From JBFGCA01 sp041567315 (GTDB taxonomy: Bacteria > Acidobacteriota > Thermoanaerobaculia > Multivoradales > JAHEKO01), in contig JBFGCA010000027.1 in the NCBI GenBank assembly GCA_041567315.1, positions 1-45,632 of the forward strand: 45,632 nucleotides of DNA, written 5' to 3'. The position numbers were made by a program, and so were the translations under genes. Positions 25,511 to 34,004 of the stretch are shown piece by piece; position 1 is the stretch's first letter, and each line of letters opens with the position of its first letter. A model generated the notes under the pieces. It had not been told where the DNA came from. It saw nothing but the letters and a program-made list of their open reading frames with translations, and ran no database searches.

Positions 25511-26323
25511 ATGCCGACCCCCCCAGTTCCCCGGGACCGGATCCCGGTCGTCATCCTCTGCGGCGGCCAGGGCACCCGGCTGCGCGAAGAGACCGAATAC
25601 CGCCCCAAGCCAATGGTCGAGATCGGCCGCCAGCCCATCCTCTGGCACATCATGAAGCTCTACGGCCACCACGGCGTCGAGCGCTTCATCCTCTGCCTGG
25701 GCTACAAGGGCTGGGTCATCAAGCAGTACTTCCTGCGCTACCAGGAGATGATGCGCGACTTCACCGTCTCCATGGATGGCGTCACCCAGACCGAGTTCCA
25801 CAACCGCATCGGCGAAGAGCGCTGGCGGGTGACCTGCGCCGAGACCGGTGAGGAGACCGCCACCGGCGCCCGGCTGTGGCGGGTGCGCGACTACGTCGAC
25901 ACCGACACCTTCTGCTTCACCTACGGCGACGCGGTGGGCAACGTCGACGTCGACAAACTGCTCGAGTTCCACCACGCCCAGGGCCGCATCGCCACCGTCA
26001 CCGGCGTCCACCCCACCTCGCGCTACGGCGAGATGCAGGTCGAGAACGGCCGCGCCGTCGAGTTCAACGAGAAGCCGACGGTTGCCGAGGGCGTGGTCAG
26101 CGGCGGCTTCTTCGTCTTCCAGCGCCAGGTCTTCGACTACCTCGACGACGACCCCCAGCTCTTCCTCGAGTACGAGCCGCTCCGCAACCTGGCCCGCGAC
26201 GGCCAGCTCTCGGTCTACCTCCACGAGGGCCACTGGGACCCCATGGACACCTACCGCGACTACCTCCACCTCAACCGCCTCTGGAAGGCCGGCAACCCGC
26301 CGTGGAAGGTGTGGGAGGACTGA
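25511..26323 (+). CDS. rfbF: Glucose-1-phosphate cytidylyltransferase
   Basis: A 270-aa nucleotidyltransferase. The N-terminal ILCGGQGTRLREETEYRPKP is the sugar-nucleotide signature, and MVEIGRQPILWHIMKLYGHHG with FILCLGYKGWVIKQYF is characteristic of RfbF/AscA rather than GalU or RmlA. The later segment GGFFVFQRQVFDYLDDD is also typical. It makes CDP-glucose from CTP and glucose 1-phosphate, the entry to 3,6-dideoxyhexoses and related branched sugars. The usual partner RfbG (CDP-glucose dehydratase) is not adjacent. No clear ribosome binding site precedes the ATG. Confidence 0.93.
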   Translation: MPTPPVPRDRIPVVILCGGQGTRLREETEYRPKPMVEIGRQPILWHIMKLYGHHGVERFILCLGYKGWVIKQYFLRYQEMMRDFTVSMDGVTQTEFHNRIGEERWRVTCAETGEETATGARLWRVRDYVDTDTFCFTYGDAVGNVDVDKLLEFHHAQGRIATVTGVHPTSRYGEMQVENGRAVEFNEKPTVAEGVVSGGFFVFQRQVFDYLDDDPQLFLEYEPLRNLARDGQLSVYLHEGHWDPMDTYRDYLHLNRLWKAGNPPWKVWED

Positions 26324-26335
26324 GGGGGGGGCCGG

Positions 26336-26351
26336 CGGCGCTACGGCGCCG
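26336..26351. terminator. UACG-tetraloop hairpin between convergent genes
   Basis: On the plus strand CGGCGC and GCGCCG form a 6-bp stem around a TACG loop, a very stable UNCG-type tetraloop. It begins 12 bp past the rfbF stop and includes the stop codon of the convergent PagL-like gene (26341-26343). There is no T-run, so Rho-independent termination is uncertain; blocking of decay or of read-through is possible. Confidence 0.4.
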
Positions 26352-26883
26352 GGCCGGTGAGCTCGACCGCCCAGTTGAGGACGAGGGAGTTGCTGCCGGG
26401 GTTGAGGTCGTCGAGGCCGGCGTTGGAGAGGTGGTAGAAGACGACGCCGAGGCGTGAGCGGCGGCTGACGGCGTAGGACAGCTCGAGCATCGAGCGGAAC
26501 TGGAAAGAGCCGCCCAGGTCCTTGTCGTCGCCCTTCTCGTAGAGGGCGACGCCGAGGCCGGGGGCGAGACGCCAGCGCGGGGCCAGCGGCAGGTCGCGGC
26601 GCAGGCCGGCGGTGAGGTAGTAGGCGCTGCGGTCGGTGCCGGCGGCGCCCACCACCGGCACCAGGCCCCAGCGCCCGGCCGGGAAGCGGACCTCGAGCCC
26701 GGCCTCGGCCGAGGCGCTCGAGCGGGCGACGTTGAAGACCCCGGCGTGGGCCGCCAGCTCGAAGCCCTGGCCCGCAGCGGGCGATGCCACCGACATCAGC
26801 AGCAGCGGCAACGACAGCAGCATTGCCGGCAATGCCTTCGCCGGCAGAGTTCCCAAGCACCCCGTTCTGGTCGGCCAGTGCAT
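26341..26883 (-). CDS. PagL-like acyloxyacyl hydrolase (lipid A 3-O-deacylase family)
   Basis: A 180-aa outer-membrane protein with a signal peptide (about 15-38, ending SPAAG) and alternating beta-barrel strands. The PagL-type motif is YHLSNAGLDDLNPGSNSLVL: catalytic His and Ser are spaced as in known enzymes (H-x-S-N). The position matching the third catalytic Glu of Pseudomonas PagL looks like Asn here, which some homologs also seem to show. Known PagL removes the 3-O acyl chain from lipid A. A good GGGAGG ribosome binding site and a TACAAT -10 box support the start. Activity should be treated as unproven. Confidence 0.78.
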   Translation of the reverse strand: MHWPTRTGCLGTLPAKALPAMLLSLPLLLMSVASPAAGQGFELAAHAGVFNVARSSASAEAGLEVRFPAGRWGLVPVVGAAGTDRSAYYLTAGLRRDLPLAPRWRLAPGLGVALYEKGDDKDLGGSFQFRSMLELSYAVSRRSRLGVVFYHLSNAGLDDLNPGSNSLVLNWAVELTGPAP

Positions 26884-26907
26884 TTCGCCTCCCTCGAAGA
26901 TCGCGCG

Positions 26908-26913
26908 ATTGTA
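26908..26913 (-). promoter_or_regulatory. -10 box for the PagL-like gene
   Basis: The minus strand reads TGTACAATC, with TACAAT at 26913-26908, a near-consensus sigma-70 -10 hexamer 25 bp from the ATG and upstream of the ribosome binding site. No -35 match was seen at 16-18 bp. Confidence 0.5.
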
Positions 26914-26958
26914 CAGGCCGCGCTTGCAGACGTCGCCGGTCGGAAACCAAGCGTGGGC

Positions 26959-26964
26959 TATCCT
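26959..26964 (+). promoter_or_regulatory. -10-like box abutting the alpha-mannosidase start
   Basis: GGGCTATCCT places TATCCT only 8 nt before the GTG at 26973. Transcription from this box would start at about that GTG, giving a leaderless or nearly leaderless mRNA. The same TATCCT lies before the Trm112-like operon. No -35 is apparent. Confidence 0.35.
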
Positions 26965-26972
26965 CGACCTTC

Positions 26973-29900
26973 GTGGAAGGGAATGCAGGGCCGGGATCGG
27001 AACGACCCGTCGACGAACGGCCCGCAGCGGCCAGGCCCGCCGGGGAACATCCCGCGAGTGGGCACGACGGGGAGACCGGTCCGGCGCCCCGGGAGAGCGC
27101 TCTGGCAGCGAGCGGCGAGCGCCGGCTCTACGTGGTCGCCACGGTCCACCTCGACACCCAGTGGCGGTGGACGATCCAGGACACCATCCGCCGGTTCCTG
27201 CCCGACACCCTGCACCGCAACTTCGCGCTCTTCGAGCGGCTGCCGTGGTTCGTGCTGTCGTTCGAGGGCGCCTTCCGCTACATGCTGGTGCGCGAGTACT
27301 ACCCGGCCGAGTGGGAGCGGCTGAAGGAGTGGGTGGCCGCGGGGCGGTGGCGGCCGGCGGGCACCATGCTCGACGCGCCCGACGTGAACGTCGTCTCGCC
27401 CGAGTCGCTGATCCGCCACGTGCTCTACGCCGATCGCTTCTTCGAGCGCGAGCTGGGGCGGCGGAGCCGTGACCTGTTCCTGCCCGACTGTTTCGGGTTC
27501 GGAAGGGCCGTGCCCTCGGTGGCCGCCCACTGCGGGCTGCTCGGCTTCTCGTCGCAGAAGTTCGGCAACTGGTCGGACCCCGAGAAGCTGCCCTTCGAGG
27601 TCGGGTGGTGGGAGGGCCCGGACGGCGCCGCGGTCCTGGCGGCGCTGCGGCCGGGGGGGTACGGCGAGGGGTTGGGCGAGGACCTCGGGCGCTCGACCGG
27701 GTGGGCCGAGCGTCTCGATCGGCTGGCGGACGAGTCGGGGCTGGGGGTGGGTCTCAAGTACGTCGGGATCGGCGACCGCGGCGGCGCCCTCGACGAGGAG
27801 TCGCTGGGCTGGCTGGAGGCCAGCCTGCGCGACGGCGGCCCGGTGCGGGTGGTGCTCGACGGCTCGGACCGGCTGTTCCGCGACCTCTCGGCCGCGGACG
27901 AAGCGGCCCGGAAGCGCCTACCCCGCCACCGCGGCGAGCTGCTGCTGCCCACCCACGGCACCGGCTGTCTGACCTCGCAGGCGACGCTCAAGCGACGCAA
28001 CCGGCGCTGCGAGCAGCTGGCCGACGCCGCCGAGCGTGCCGCCGCGGCAGCGGCCCTCCTGGGGGCCGCCCCCTACCCGCAGGAGGCCCTGAACGACGCC
28101 TGGCTGCGCTTCCTGTGGCACCAGATGCACGACGACCTGACCGGCACCTCGATCCCCGCCGCCTACCGGTTCACCGACAACGACCAGGTGCTGGCCCTCA
28201 ACCGCTTCGCCGGGGTGCTGACCGAGGCGGTCGCCGCCGTCGCCCGGGGGCTCGACACCGCGGGCGAGGGGCTGCCGCTGGTGGTCTACAACCCGCTATC
28301 GATCGACCGCGAGGACTTGGTCGAAGCCGTGGTGCGGCTACCGGCCGGCGTCAGCGGGGTCCGGGTGCTCGATCCGGTGGGGACGGCGGTGCCCTGCCAG
28401 TCGGCACCGGCGGCCGGAGGCCGGCACCGCCTGGTCTTCCTGGCCCGGGTGCCGGCGGTCGGGTTCGCGGTCTACCGGGTGCTGGCGGCCGACGAGCAGG
28501 CGAGCGACGGCACGGGGGCGATCGCGAGAGGACGCACCGGCCACCGGGCGGACGCCGGCCTCCGGGTCGACGCCGCCGGTCTCGAGAACCACCGCTACCG
28601 GGTGACCCTCGACGCCGGCGGCGACGTGGTCTCGATCCACGACAAGCGGCTGGACCGCGAGCTGCTGGCCGCCCCGGTCCGCCTCCAGCTTCTCGCCGAC
28701 CGCTCGACCCGCTGGCCGGCCTGGGAGGTGCAGTACAGGACCGTGGCCGCGCCCGCCCGGGAGTTCGTGGGCGGCCCGGCCGAGGTGCGGGTCGCCGAGC
28801 GGGGCCCGGCGCGGGTGGCGCTCGAGGTCCGCCGGCGGGCGCGGGGCTCGCGCTTCGTGCAGCGGGTGCGGCTGGCCGCCGGCGGCGCCGGCGAGCGGGT
28901 CGAGTGGCTGACCGAGATCGACTGGGGCACCCGCGGCCGGCTGCTCAAGGCGGTCTTCCCGCTCACCGCCCGCCACCCCGAGGCCACCTTCGACCTCGGC
29001 CTCGGCGCCATCCGGCGCGGCAACCGCCGGCCCGAAAGGTACGAGGTGCCGGCCCAGCAGTGGGCCGACCTCACCGACCGCTCGGGCGAGTGGGGCGCGT
29101 CGGTGCTCGACGACTGCAAGTACGGCTGGGACAAGCCCGACCACGGCACCCTGCGGCTCAGCCTGCTGCGCGCACCGCGCACCTTCCGCAAGTTCCGGCA
29201 CCAGGCCACCCAGGACCACGGGCGCCACCGGATGATCTGGGCGCTCGCCGGCCACGCCGGAAGCTGGCAGGACGGCGGCGTCGCCTGGCAGGCGGCGCGG
29301 CTCAACCAGCCGCTGATGGCCTTCGAGTGTCCGCCGTCGCCTGGGCCGCTCGGCCGCACCTTCTCGCTGCTGTCGATCGACGACCCGGCGGTGGCGGCGC
29401 GCGCTTTCAAGCAGGCCGAGGACGGCGACGGCTGGGTGCTCCGGCTCCAGGAGCTGACCGGACGCCGCACCGGACCGGTGAGGATCCAGACCGCGGCCGC
29501 CATCGCAGGAGCTGTCGACTGCGACGGCTGCGAGCGGCCTCTAGCCGGAGAGCTGGGTAACAGGGCGTCGCAGCGCGGAGGGAGGCGGTCCAGCGAGGGG
29601 CCGGACGCCAGCGGAGCTCCATCGAGTGAAGCTACGAGTAGCGAAGCTGAGGATGGGGCAGCCGAAGCGGCGGGCACCGTCAGGGTGACCGCCGCTGCGG
29701 AGGCCATGGGGGAGACAGTCCCTGCCTCCGCCGACGGCCGAGGCGCCGACCCCAGACGTGCCCAGGCCGCCGTGCGAGACGGCAGACTCGAGCTCGGTCT
29801 CGGGGGTTTCGCGCCGCGCACGGTACGGCTGCGGCTGGCCTTGCCGGGCGTTGCCCTCGAGCCCCTGACCGCCCACAAGGTGGCCTTCGACCGCGACCTG

Positions 29901-30458
29901 GAGGTGGCGAGCTCTCAGGGGCGGCCGGTGGATTTCGACGGACGGGGTCGAAGTTTCCCGGCCGAGCTGATACCTGCGCGGGTGGAGTCCGGCGGCGTGG
30001 TCTTCGAGCTGGCGCCGGCCGGCGAGCGGCCGCGGGGGCTGGCCTGCCGGGGGCAGACGCTCGAGCTGCCGGCCGCGGGGCCGGGCCGGTTGCTGCTGCT
30101 GGCGGCAACGGTGGGCGGCGACGTCCGCGCCTCCTTCGACCTCGGCGACCAACCGAGGGAGCTGAAGATCCACGACTGGACCGAGCCGGTGGGGCGCCGC
30201 GAGCGCCGCCGCTGGGGCCGGCGGCAGACCGGCTGGATCAAGCGGCAGCCGGTGGCCTGGTACGCGACCCACCGCCACGACCGCGAGGGCGGCGACGAGC
30301 CGTACGTCTTCTGCTACCTGTTCCGCTACTCGCTGGCGGTGCCGGCCGGGTGCCGCACCATCGGCCTGCCCGATCAGCCCCGGGTACGCCTGTTCGCGGC
30401 GACTTTCCTATCCGGCCCTGCCGAGGCGCTGCGCGCCGCCACGCCCCTCTACGACTGA
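26973..30458 (+). CDS. Glycoside hydrolase family 38 alpha-mannosidase
   Basis: A protein of about 1161 aa. The family's metal motif is H59-L-D61 in VVATVHLDTQWRW. The nucleophile region is FLPDCFGFG, with Asp172, and DVNVVSPESLIRHVLYADRFF and HQMHDDLTGTSIPAAYR are strong GH38 markers. No signal peptide is visible, so it is probably cytoplasmic or exported by other means. The GTG start is chosen because reading further upstream crosses the promoter gap; the first 45 residues look disordered. A Ser/Ala/Glu-rich block of about 90 residues near 855-945 interrupts the C-terminal beta domains and has atypical codon use. Its end overlaps the convergent glycosyltransferase by 10 bp. It releases alpha-mannose residues; the true substrate is unknown. 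Confidence 0.88.
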   Translation: MEGNAGPGSERPVDERPAAARPAGEHPASGHDGETGPAPRESALAASGERRLYVVATVHLDTQWRWTIQDTIRRFLPDTLHRNFALFERLPWFVLSFEGAFRYMLVREYYPAEWERLKEWVAAGRWRPAGTMLDAPDVNVVSPESLIRHVLYADRFFERELGRRSRDLFLPDCFGFGRAVPSVAAHCGLLGFSSQKFGNWSDPEKLPFEVGWWEGPDGAAVLAALRPGGYGEGLGEDLGRSTGWAERLDRLADESGLGVGLKYVGIGDRGGALDEESLGWLEASLRDGGPVRVVLDGSDRLFRDLSAADEAARKRLPRHRGELLLPTHGTGCLTSQATLKRRNRRCEQLADAAERAAAAAALLGAAPYPQEALNDAWLRFLWHQMHDDLTGTSIPAAYRFTDNDQVLALNRFAGVLTEAVAAVARGLDTAGEGLPLVVYNPLSIDREDLVEAVVRLPAGVSGVRVLDPVGTAVPCQSAPAAGGRHRLVFLARVPAVGFAVYRVLAADEQASDGTGAIARGRTGHRADAGLRVDAAGLENHRYRVTLDAGGDVVSIHDKRLDRELLAAPVRLQLLADRSTRWPAWEVQYRTVAAPAREFVGGPAEVRVAERGPARVALEVRRRARGSRFVQRVRLAAGGAGERVEWLTEIDWGTRGRLLKAVFPLTARHPEATFDLGLGAIRRGNRRPERYEVPAQQWADLTDRSGEWGASVLDDCKYGWDKPDHGTLRLSLLRAPRTFRKFRHQATQDHGRHRMIWALAGHAGSWQDGGVAWQAARLNQPLMAFECPPSPGPLGRTFSLLSIDDPAVAARAFKQAEDGDGWVLRLQELTGRRTGPVRIQTAAAIAGAVDCDGCERPLAGELGNRASQRGGRRSSEGPDASGAPSSEATSSEAEDGAAEAAGTVRVTAAAEAMGETVPASADGRGADPRRAQAAVRDGRLELGLGGFAPRTVRLRLALPGVALEPLTAHKVAFDRDLEVASSQGRPVDFDGRGRSFPAELIPARVESGGVVFELAPAGERPRGLACRGQTLELPAAGPGRLLLLAATVGGDVRASFDLGDQPRELKIHDWTEPVGRRERRRWGRRQTGWIKRQPVAWYATHRHDREGGDEPYVFCYLFRYSLAVPAGCRTIGLPDQPRVRLFAATFLSGPAEALRAATPLYD

Positions 30459-31537
30459 CTGCTTCGCTCGCCGATCTGGGCAGCGCCCGCTTCGCTGACC
30501 TCCTTCTGGACGCCGCCCTCGACGCCGCCGCTCTCGACGCCGCCGGCCCGCACGGCGGCGCCGTCAGAGGCGCCGGCCTTGCCGGCGGTGGTCTCGACCG
30601 TGCCGCTCCCGGCGGTGCCGGTTGCGGAGCTGCCGCTGCTGCGGGCGCCGGGCGCGACGCCTTCCGAGGCCGGCGAATCGGCCGGCAGCTCCCAGGTCGA
30701 GCGCTCCTCGTCGAAGGCCGGCAGGGTGATGGTCTCGCCGGCGGACTGGCGGTACCGGTACTCCCAGAGCCGGGCGTACTTGAGGAACGAGCCGAAGTCC
30801 TGCAGCGAGCAGACGATCAGCCCGCGCACGCCGTCGAGGATGCCGAGCTGCAGGAGGTAGGTGCGGAAGAAGCGCCACAGCGGGCGGCCGGCGATCTCCA
30901 GGACACCGGCCCGGCGGCCCTCGCGGAAGCCCTGGGCGGCGCCCCACTCGGCGTAGTTGAGGAGCTTCTCGAAGTACTGCTGGAGCGAGCGGAAGGTGTA
31001 GTGCACCAGGGGGTTCTCGAGCACCGGCACCGGCGGCTCGATCTGGAGGTCGGCGTGCACCCGGCGGTCGGGGTAGCGGCCGTGGTGGCGATCGAAGAGC
31101 CGGATCACCTTGTCGGTCGACCAGCCCGAGTGGCGGATCACCCGCCCCAGCATCACGTTCTGGCGGCGCAGGTAGTAGCCGCGGTGCTGCGGCGGCCGGG
31201 CCAGCAGCGCCAGGATCTCGCGGGCCAGCGGCTCGGGGACCCGTTCGTCGGCGTCGAGGATCAGCACCCAGTCGTGCGTCACCCGGTCGAGCGACCAGTT
31301 CTTCTGCGCCGCCGAGCCGTAGTACTCGCGCTCCAGGATGCGGATCGGGAGCTCGCGGGCCAGCTCCAGGGTGCGGTCGGTCGAGTGGGAGTCGACCAGC
31401 AGGATCTCGTCGGCCCACAGCACCGAGCGCAGGCAGTCGACGATGTTCACCTCCTCGTTGTAGGTGGTGATGATCACCGACACCGGCCGGCGGCCGGGGA
31501 CCGCCTTGAGCTCGTCGATGGTGGGCCTCTGCGCCAT
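30449..31537 (-). CDS. Glycosyltransferase family 2, WaaE/KdtX-like
   Basis: A 362-aa GT2 enzyme. ITTYNEEVNIVDCLRSVLWADEILLVDSHSTDRT and LILDADERV match the beta-glucosyltransferase WaaE/KdtX group that decorates lipopolysaccharide core. YFEKLLNYAEWGA and RPLWRFFRTYLLQLG are also typical. The last 85 or so residues form a Gly/Ala/Ser/Glu-rich tail (GSSATGTAGSGTVETTAGKAG) that relatives do not normally carry. It follows the ymdB-type gene by 13 bp, so it is the last gene of the thrS-rny block. Confidence 0.87.
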   Translation of the reverse strand: MAQRPTIDELKAVPGRRPVSVIITTYNEEVNIVDCLRSVLWADEILLVDSHSTDRTLELARELPIRILEREYYGSAAQKNWSLDRVTHDWVLILDADERVPEPLAREILALLARPPQHRGYYLRRQNVMLGRVIRHSGWSTDKVIRLFDRHHGRYPDRRVHADLQIEPPVPVLENPLVHYTFRSLQQYFEKLLNYAEWGAAQGFREGRRAGVLEIAGRPLWRFFRTYLLQLGILDGVRGLIVCSLQDFGSFLKYARLWEYRYRQSAGETITLPAFDEERSTWELPADSPASEGVAPGARSSGSSATGTAGSGTVETTAGKAGASDGAAVRAGGVESGGVEGGVQKEVSEAGAAQIGERSSQS

Positions 31538-31550
31538 CTCTATCGGGTGG

Positions 31551-32336
31551 CTAGCGCCCGCCGGCCAGCAGCAGGCGCTCGATCCCCCGCGCCTTGCCGG
31601 TCGCCTCGTCGACGTCGAGCACCACCGCGGCCAGTCGCACGTCGCGCTTGGCGACCTCGAAGCTGCCGCGCGACTGCAGCAGGAAGCGTTGCAGGACCTT
31701 GTCGCTCCGCATGCCGATGATCGACGCGTAGGGGCCGGTCATGCCGACGTCGGTCAGATAGGCGGTGCCGCCGGGCAGCACCCGCTCGTCGGCGGTGGGG
31801 ACGTGGGTGTGGGTGCCGAGCACGGCGCTCACCCGGCCGTCCAGGTAGCGGCCCAGCGCCTGCTTCTCGCTGGTGGCCTCGGCGTGGAAGTCGACCAGGA
31901 TCACCTTGACCTCCTCGCCGAGGTCGGCGAGCAGCCGGTCGGCGGTGCGGAACGGCGACTCCAGCGGTTTCATGAACACCTGGCCCTCGAGGTTGAGGGT
32001 CGCCACCGGCACCCCCGCCGCGGTCTCGCCGAGGTGGAGTCCGCGCCCGGGGTTGCCGTCCGGGTAGTTGGCGGGCCGCAGCAGCCGGGGGTGGCGCTCG
32101 ATCAGCGGCAGTCCCTCCTTCTTGTCCCAGATGTGGTTGCCGCTGGTGAAACAGTCTACCGGCAGCTCGTCGAGCTCGGCCATCACCTGCGGGGTGACCC
32201 CGAAGCCGCCGGCGACGTTCTCGACGTTGACCACCACGTAGTCGGCCTGGTGGCGGTCCACCAGCTCGGGCAGCTCGCCGGCCAGCACGGCGCGGCCCGG
32301 CTTGCCGACCACGTCGCCGATGAACAACAGCTTCAT
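31551..32336 (-). CDS. YmdB-family metallophosphoesterase (TIGR00282)
   Basis: A 261-aa calcineurin-like phosphoesterase. The metal motifs appear in order: FIGDVVGKPGR, VNVENVAGGFG, TSGNHIWDKKE, VDFHAEATSEK and GTHTHVPTADE. Bacillus YmdB hydrolyses 2',3'- and 3',5'-cyclic nucleotides and affects biofilm and RNA decay. The gene directly follows rny with a 19-bp gap, the same neighbourhood seen in Firmicutes and many other bacteria, which supports a linked role in RNA turnover. Confidence 0.92.
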   Translation of the reverse strand: MKLLFIGDVVGKPGRAVLAGELPELVDRHQADYVVVNVENVAGGFGVTPQVMAELDELPVDCFTSGNHIWDKKEGLPLIERHPRLLRPANYPDGNPGRGLHLGETAAGVPVATLNLEGQVFMKPLESPFRTADRLLADLGEEVKVILVDFHAEATSEKQALGRYLDGRVSAVLGTHTHVPTADERVLPGGTAYLTDVGMTGPYASIIGMRSDKVLQRFLLQSRGSFEVAKRDVRLAAVVLDVDEATGKARGIERLLLAGGR

Positions 32337-32355
32337 TGGACCTTTCCGGGGCGCC

Positions 32356-33918
32356 TCAGCGGGCGTACTCGACCGCCCGCGTCTCGCGGATGACGGTGAC
32401 CTTGATCTGGCCCGGGTAGGTCAGCTCGTTCTCCACCTTGCGGGCGATGTCCTTGGACAGCCACAGCGCCCGCTCGTCCGAGAGCTTCTTGCAGTCGACG
32501 ATGACGCGGATCTCGCGGCCGGCCTGGATGGCGAAGGTCTTCTGCACCCCCTTGAAGCTGCCGGCGATCTCCTCCAGCTTCTCGAGACGCTTGACGTAGG
32601 TCTCCAGCACCTCGCGGCGGGCTCCGGGGCGCGCCGCCGACAGGGCGTCGGAGGCGGTGACCAGCACCGCCTCGACGGTCTGCGGATCGTAGTCGCCGTG
32701 GTGGCAGGCCATGGCGTGGATCACCGCCTCGCTCTCGCCGTACTTGCGGAGCAGGTCGATGCCGATCTCGATGTGCGAGCCGTCCATCTCGCGGTCCACC
32801 GCCTTGCCGACGTCGTGGAGCAGCCCGCCGCGGCGCGCCACCGCCACGTTGGCCTTGAGCTCGGCGGCCATGGTCGAGGCCAGGAAGGCCACCTCCTTGG
32901 AGTGCTGAAGCACGTTCTGGCCGTAGGAGGTTCGGTAGCGCAGCCGCCCGACCAGCTTGACCAGCTCGGGGTGGACGTTGGGGATGTTGAGCTCGAGCAG
33001 CGCCGCCTCGCCCTCCTGCTGGATACGCTGGTCGAAGTCCGCCTTGACCTTCTCCACCACCTCCTCGATCCGCGCCGGGTGGATGCGGCCGTCGGCCACC
33101 AGCCGCTCGAGCGCCACCCGGGCGATCTCGCGGCGATAGGGGTCGAAGCCCGACAGGATGACCGCCTCGGGGGTGTCGTCGACGATCAGGTCGATGCCGG
33201 TCGCCATCTCGAAGGCGCGGATGTTGCGCCCCTCGCGGCCGATGATGCGCCCCTTCATCTCGTCGCCGGGCAGCATCACCACCGACACCGTGGCCTCGGC
33301 CACGTAGTCGGAGGCCGAGCGCTGGACGGCGGCGCCGATGATCCGCTGGGCCTCGCGGCCGGCCTTCTCGCGAGCCTCGTCCTCGAGCCGCTTGACGGCG
33401 TGGGCCGCATCCATCCGCGCCTCGTCGACCAGCGACTGCTTGAGCTCTTCGACGGCCTGCTGGGCGGTCAGACCGGCGATCTGCTCGAGCTTGGCGCGCT
33501 CCGACTCGACCAGGGCGTCGAGCTCCTGCTGCTTGGTCTCGAGCTGCTTCTCGCGGCCCGAGAGCGCCCGCTCGCGGCCGCCGAGCTCCTTTTCGCGCTC
33601 GCCGATCTGGTCGAGGCGCTTCTCCAGGTTGTCCTCTTTTTGCGACAGCCGGCGCTCGAGGCCCTCGAGCTCGGCCCGGTGCTGGCGCGAAACCTTCTCG
33701 AACTCGCTGCGCGCCTGGAGCAGCTTCTCCTTGGCCGCCAGCTCGGCCTCGCGCAGCTTGGTCGCCCGCTCTCGCTCCGCCTCCTCGAGCGCCCGGGCAG
33801 CCTGCCGGCGGGCCTGGGCGGTGACCCGCCGCGCGGCACGGCGGATCTGCCACCACCAGACGATCAGCCCGACGACTGCGATCCCCTCGATCGCCGCCAG
33901 CAGAGTCAGCTTGTCCAC
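32356..33918 (-). CDS. rny: Ribonuclease Y
   Basis: A 520-aa endoribonuclease that starts mRNA decay. It has one N-terminal membrane helix (about 5-22), then a long coiled coil to about residue 200 (rich in Glu/Arg/Lys/Gln). A KH domain follows (GRIIGREGRNIRAFEMATGIDLIVDDTP). The catalytic HD domain contains HDVGKAVDREMDGSH and CHHGDYDPQTVEAVLVTASDALSAARPG. The GTG start has a GAGGGGGG ribosome binding site. The 306-bp gap upstream holds the 6S RNA, so rny may be expressed partly by read-through from zapA or the 6S promoter. Confidence 0.95.
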   Translation of the reverse strand: MDKLTLLAAIEGIAVVGLIVWWWQIRRAARRVTAQARRQAARALEEAERERATKLREAELAAKEKLLQARSEFEKVSRQHRAELEGLERRLSQKEDNLEKRLDQIGEREKELGGRERALSGREKQLETKQQELDALVESERAKLEQIAGLTAQQAVEELKQSLVDEARMDAAHAVKRLEDEAREKAGREAQRIIGAAVQRSASDYVAEATVSVVMLPGDEMKGRIIGREGRNIRAFEMATGIDLIVDDTPEAVILSGFDPYRREIARVALERLVADGRIHPARIEEVVEKVKADFDQRIQQEGEAALLELNIPNVHPELVKLVGRLRYRTSYGQNVLQHSKEVAFLASTMAAELKANVAVARRGGLLHDVGKAVDREMDGSHIEIGIDLLRKYGESEAVIHAMACHHGDYDPQTVEAVLVTASDALSAARPGARREVLETYVKRLEKLEEIAGSFKGVQKTFAIQAGREIRVIVDCKKLSDERALWLSKDIARKVENELTYPGQIKVTVIRETRAVEYAR

Positions 33919-34004
33919 CGTCGGACCCCCCTCGCGGAAGGTCAGGTGGGGGCGGGAGGATCGGCAGGCCCTACCCCGCGAACGGGGAGGAAAGCAGCAT
34001 CCCC

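Noticed and set aside
25511..26323. GalU or RmlA assignment for the nucleotidyltransferase
   Set aside because: The GGQGTRLREETEYRPKP and LGYKGWVIKQYF segments match the cytidylyltransferase RfbF better than UTP- or dTTP-using enzymes.
33974..33987. Hairpin downstream of the 6S RNA as a terminator
   Set aside because: The stem with a UUCG loop is real, but no T-run follows in the direction of transcription, so termination is not supported.
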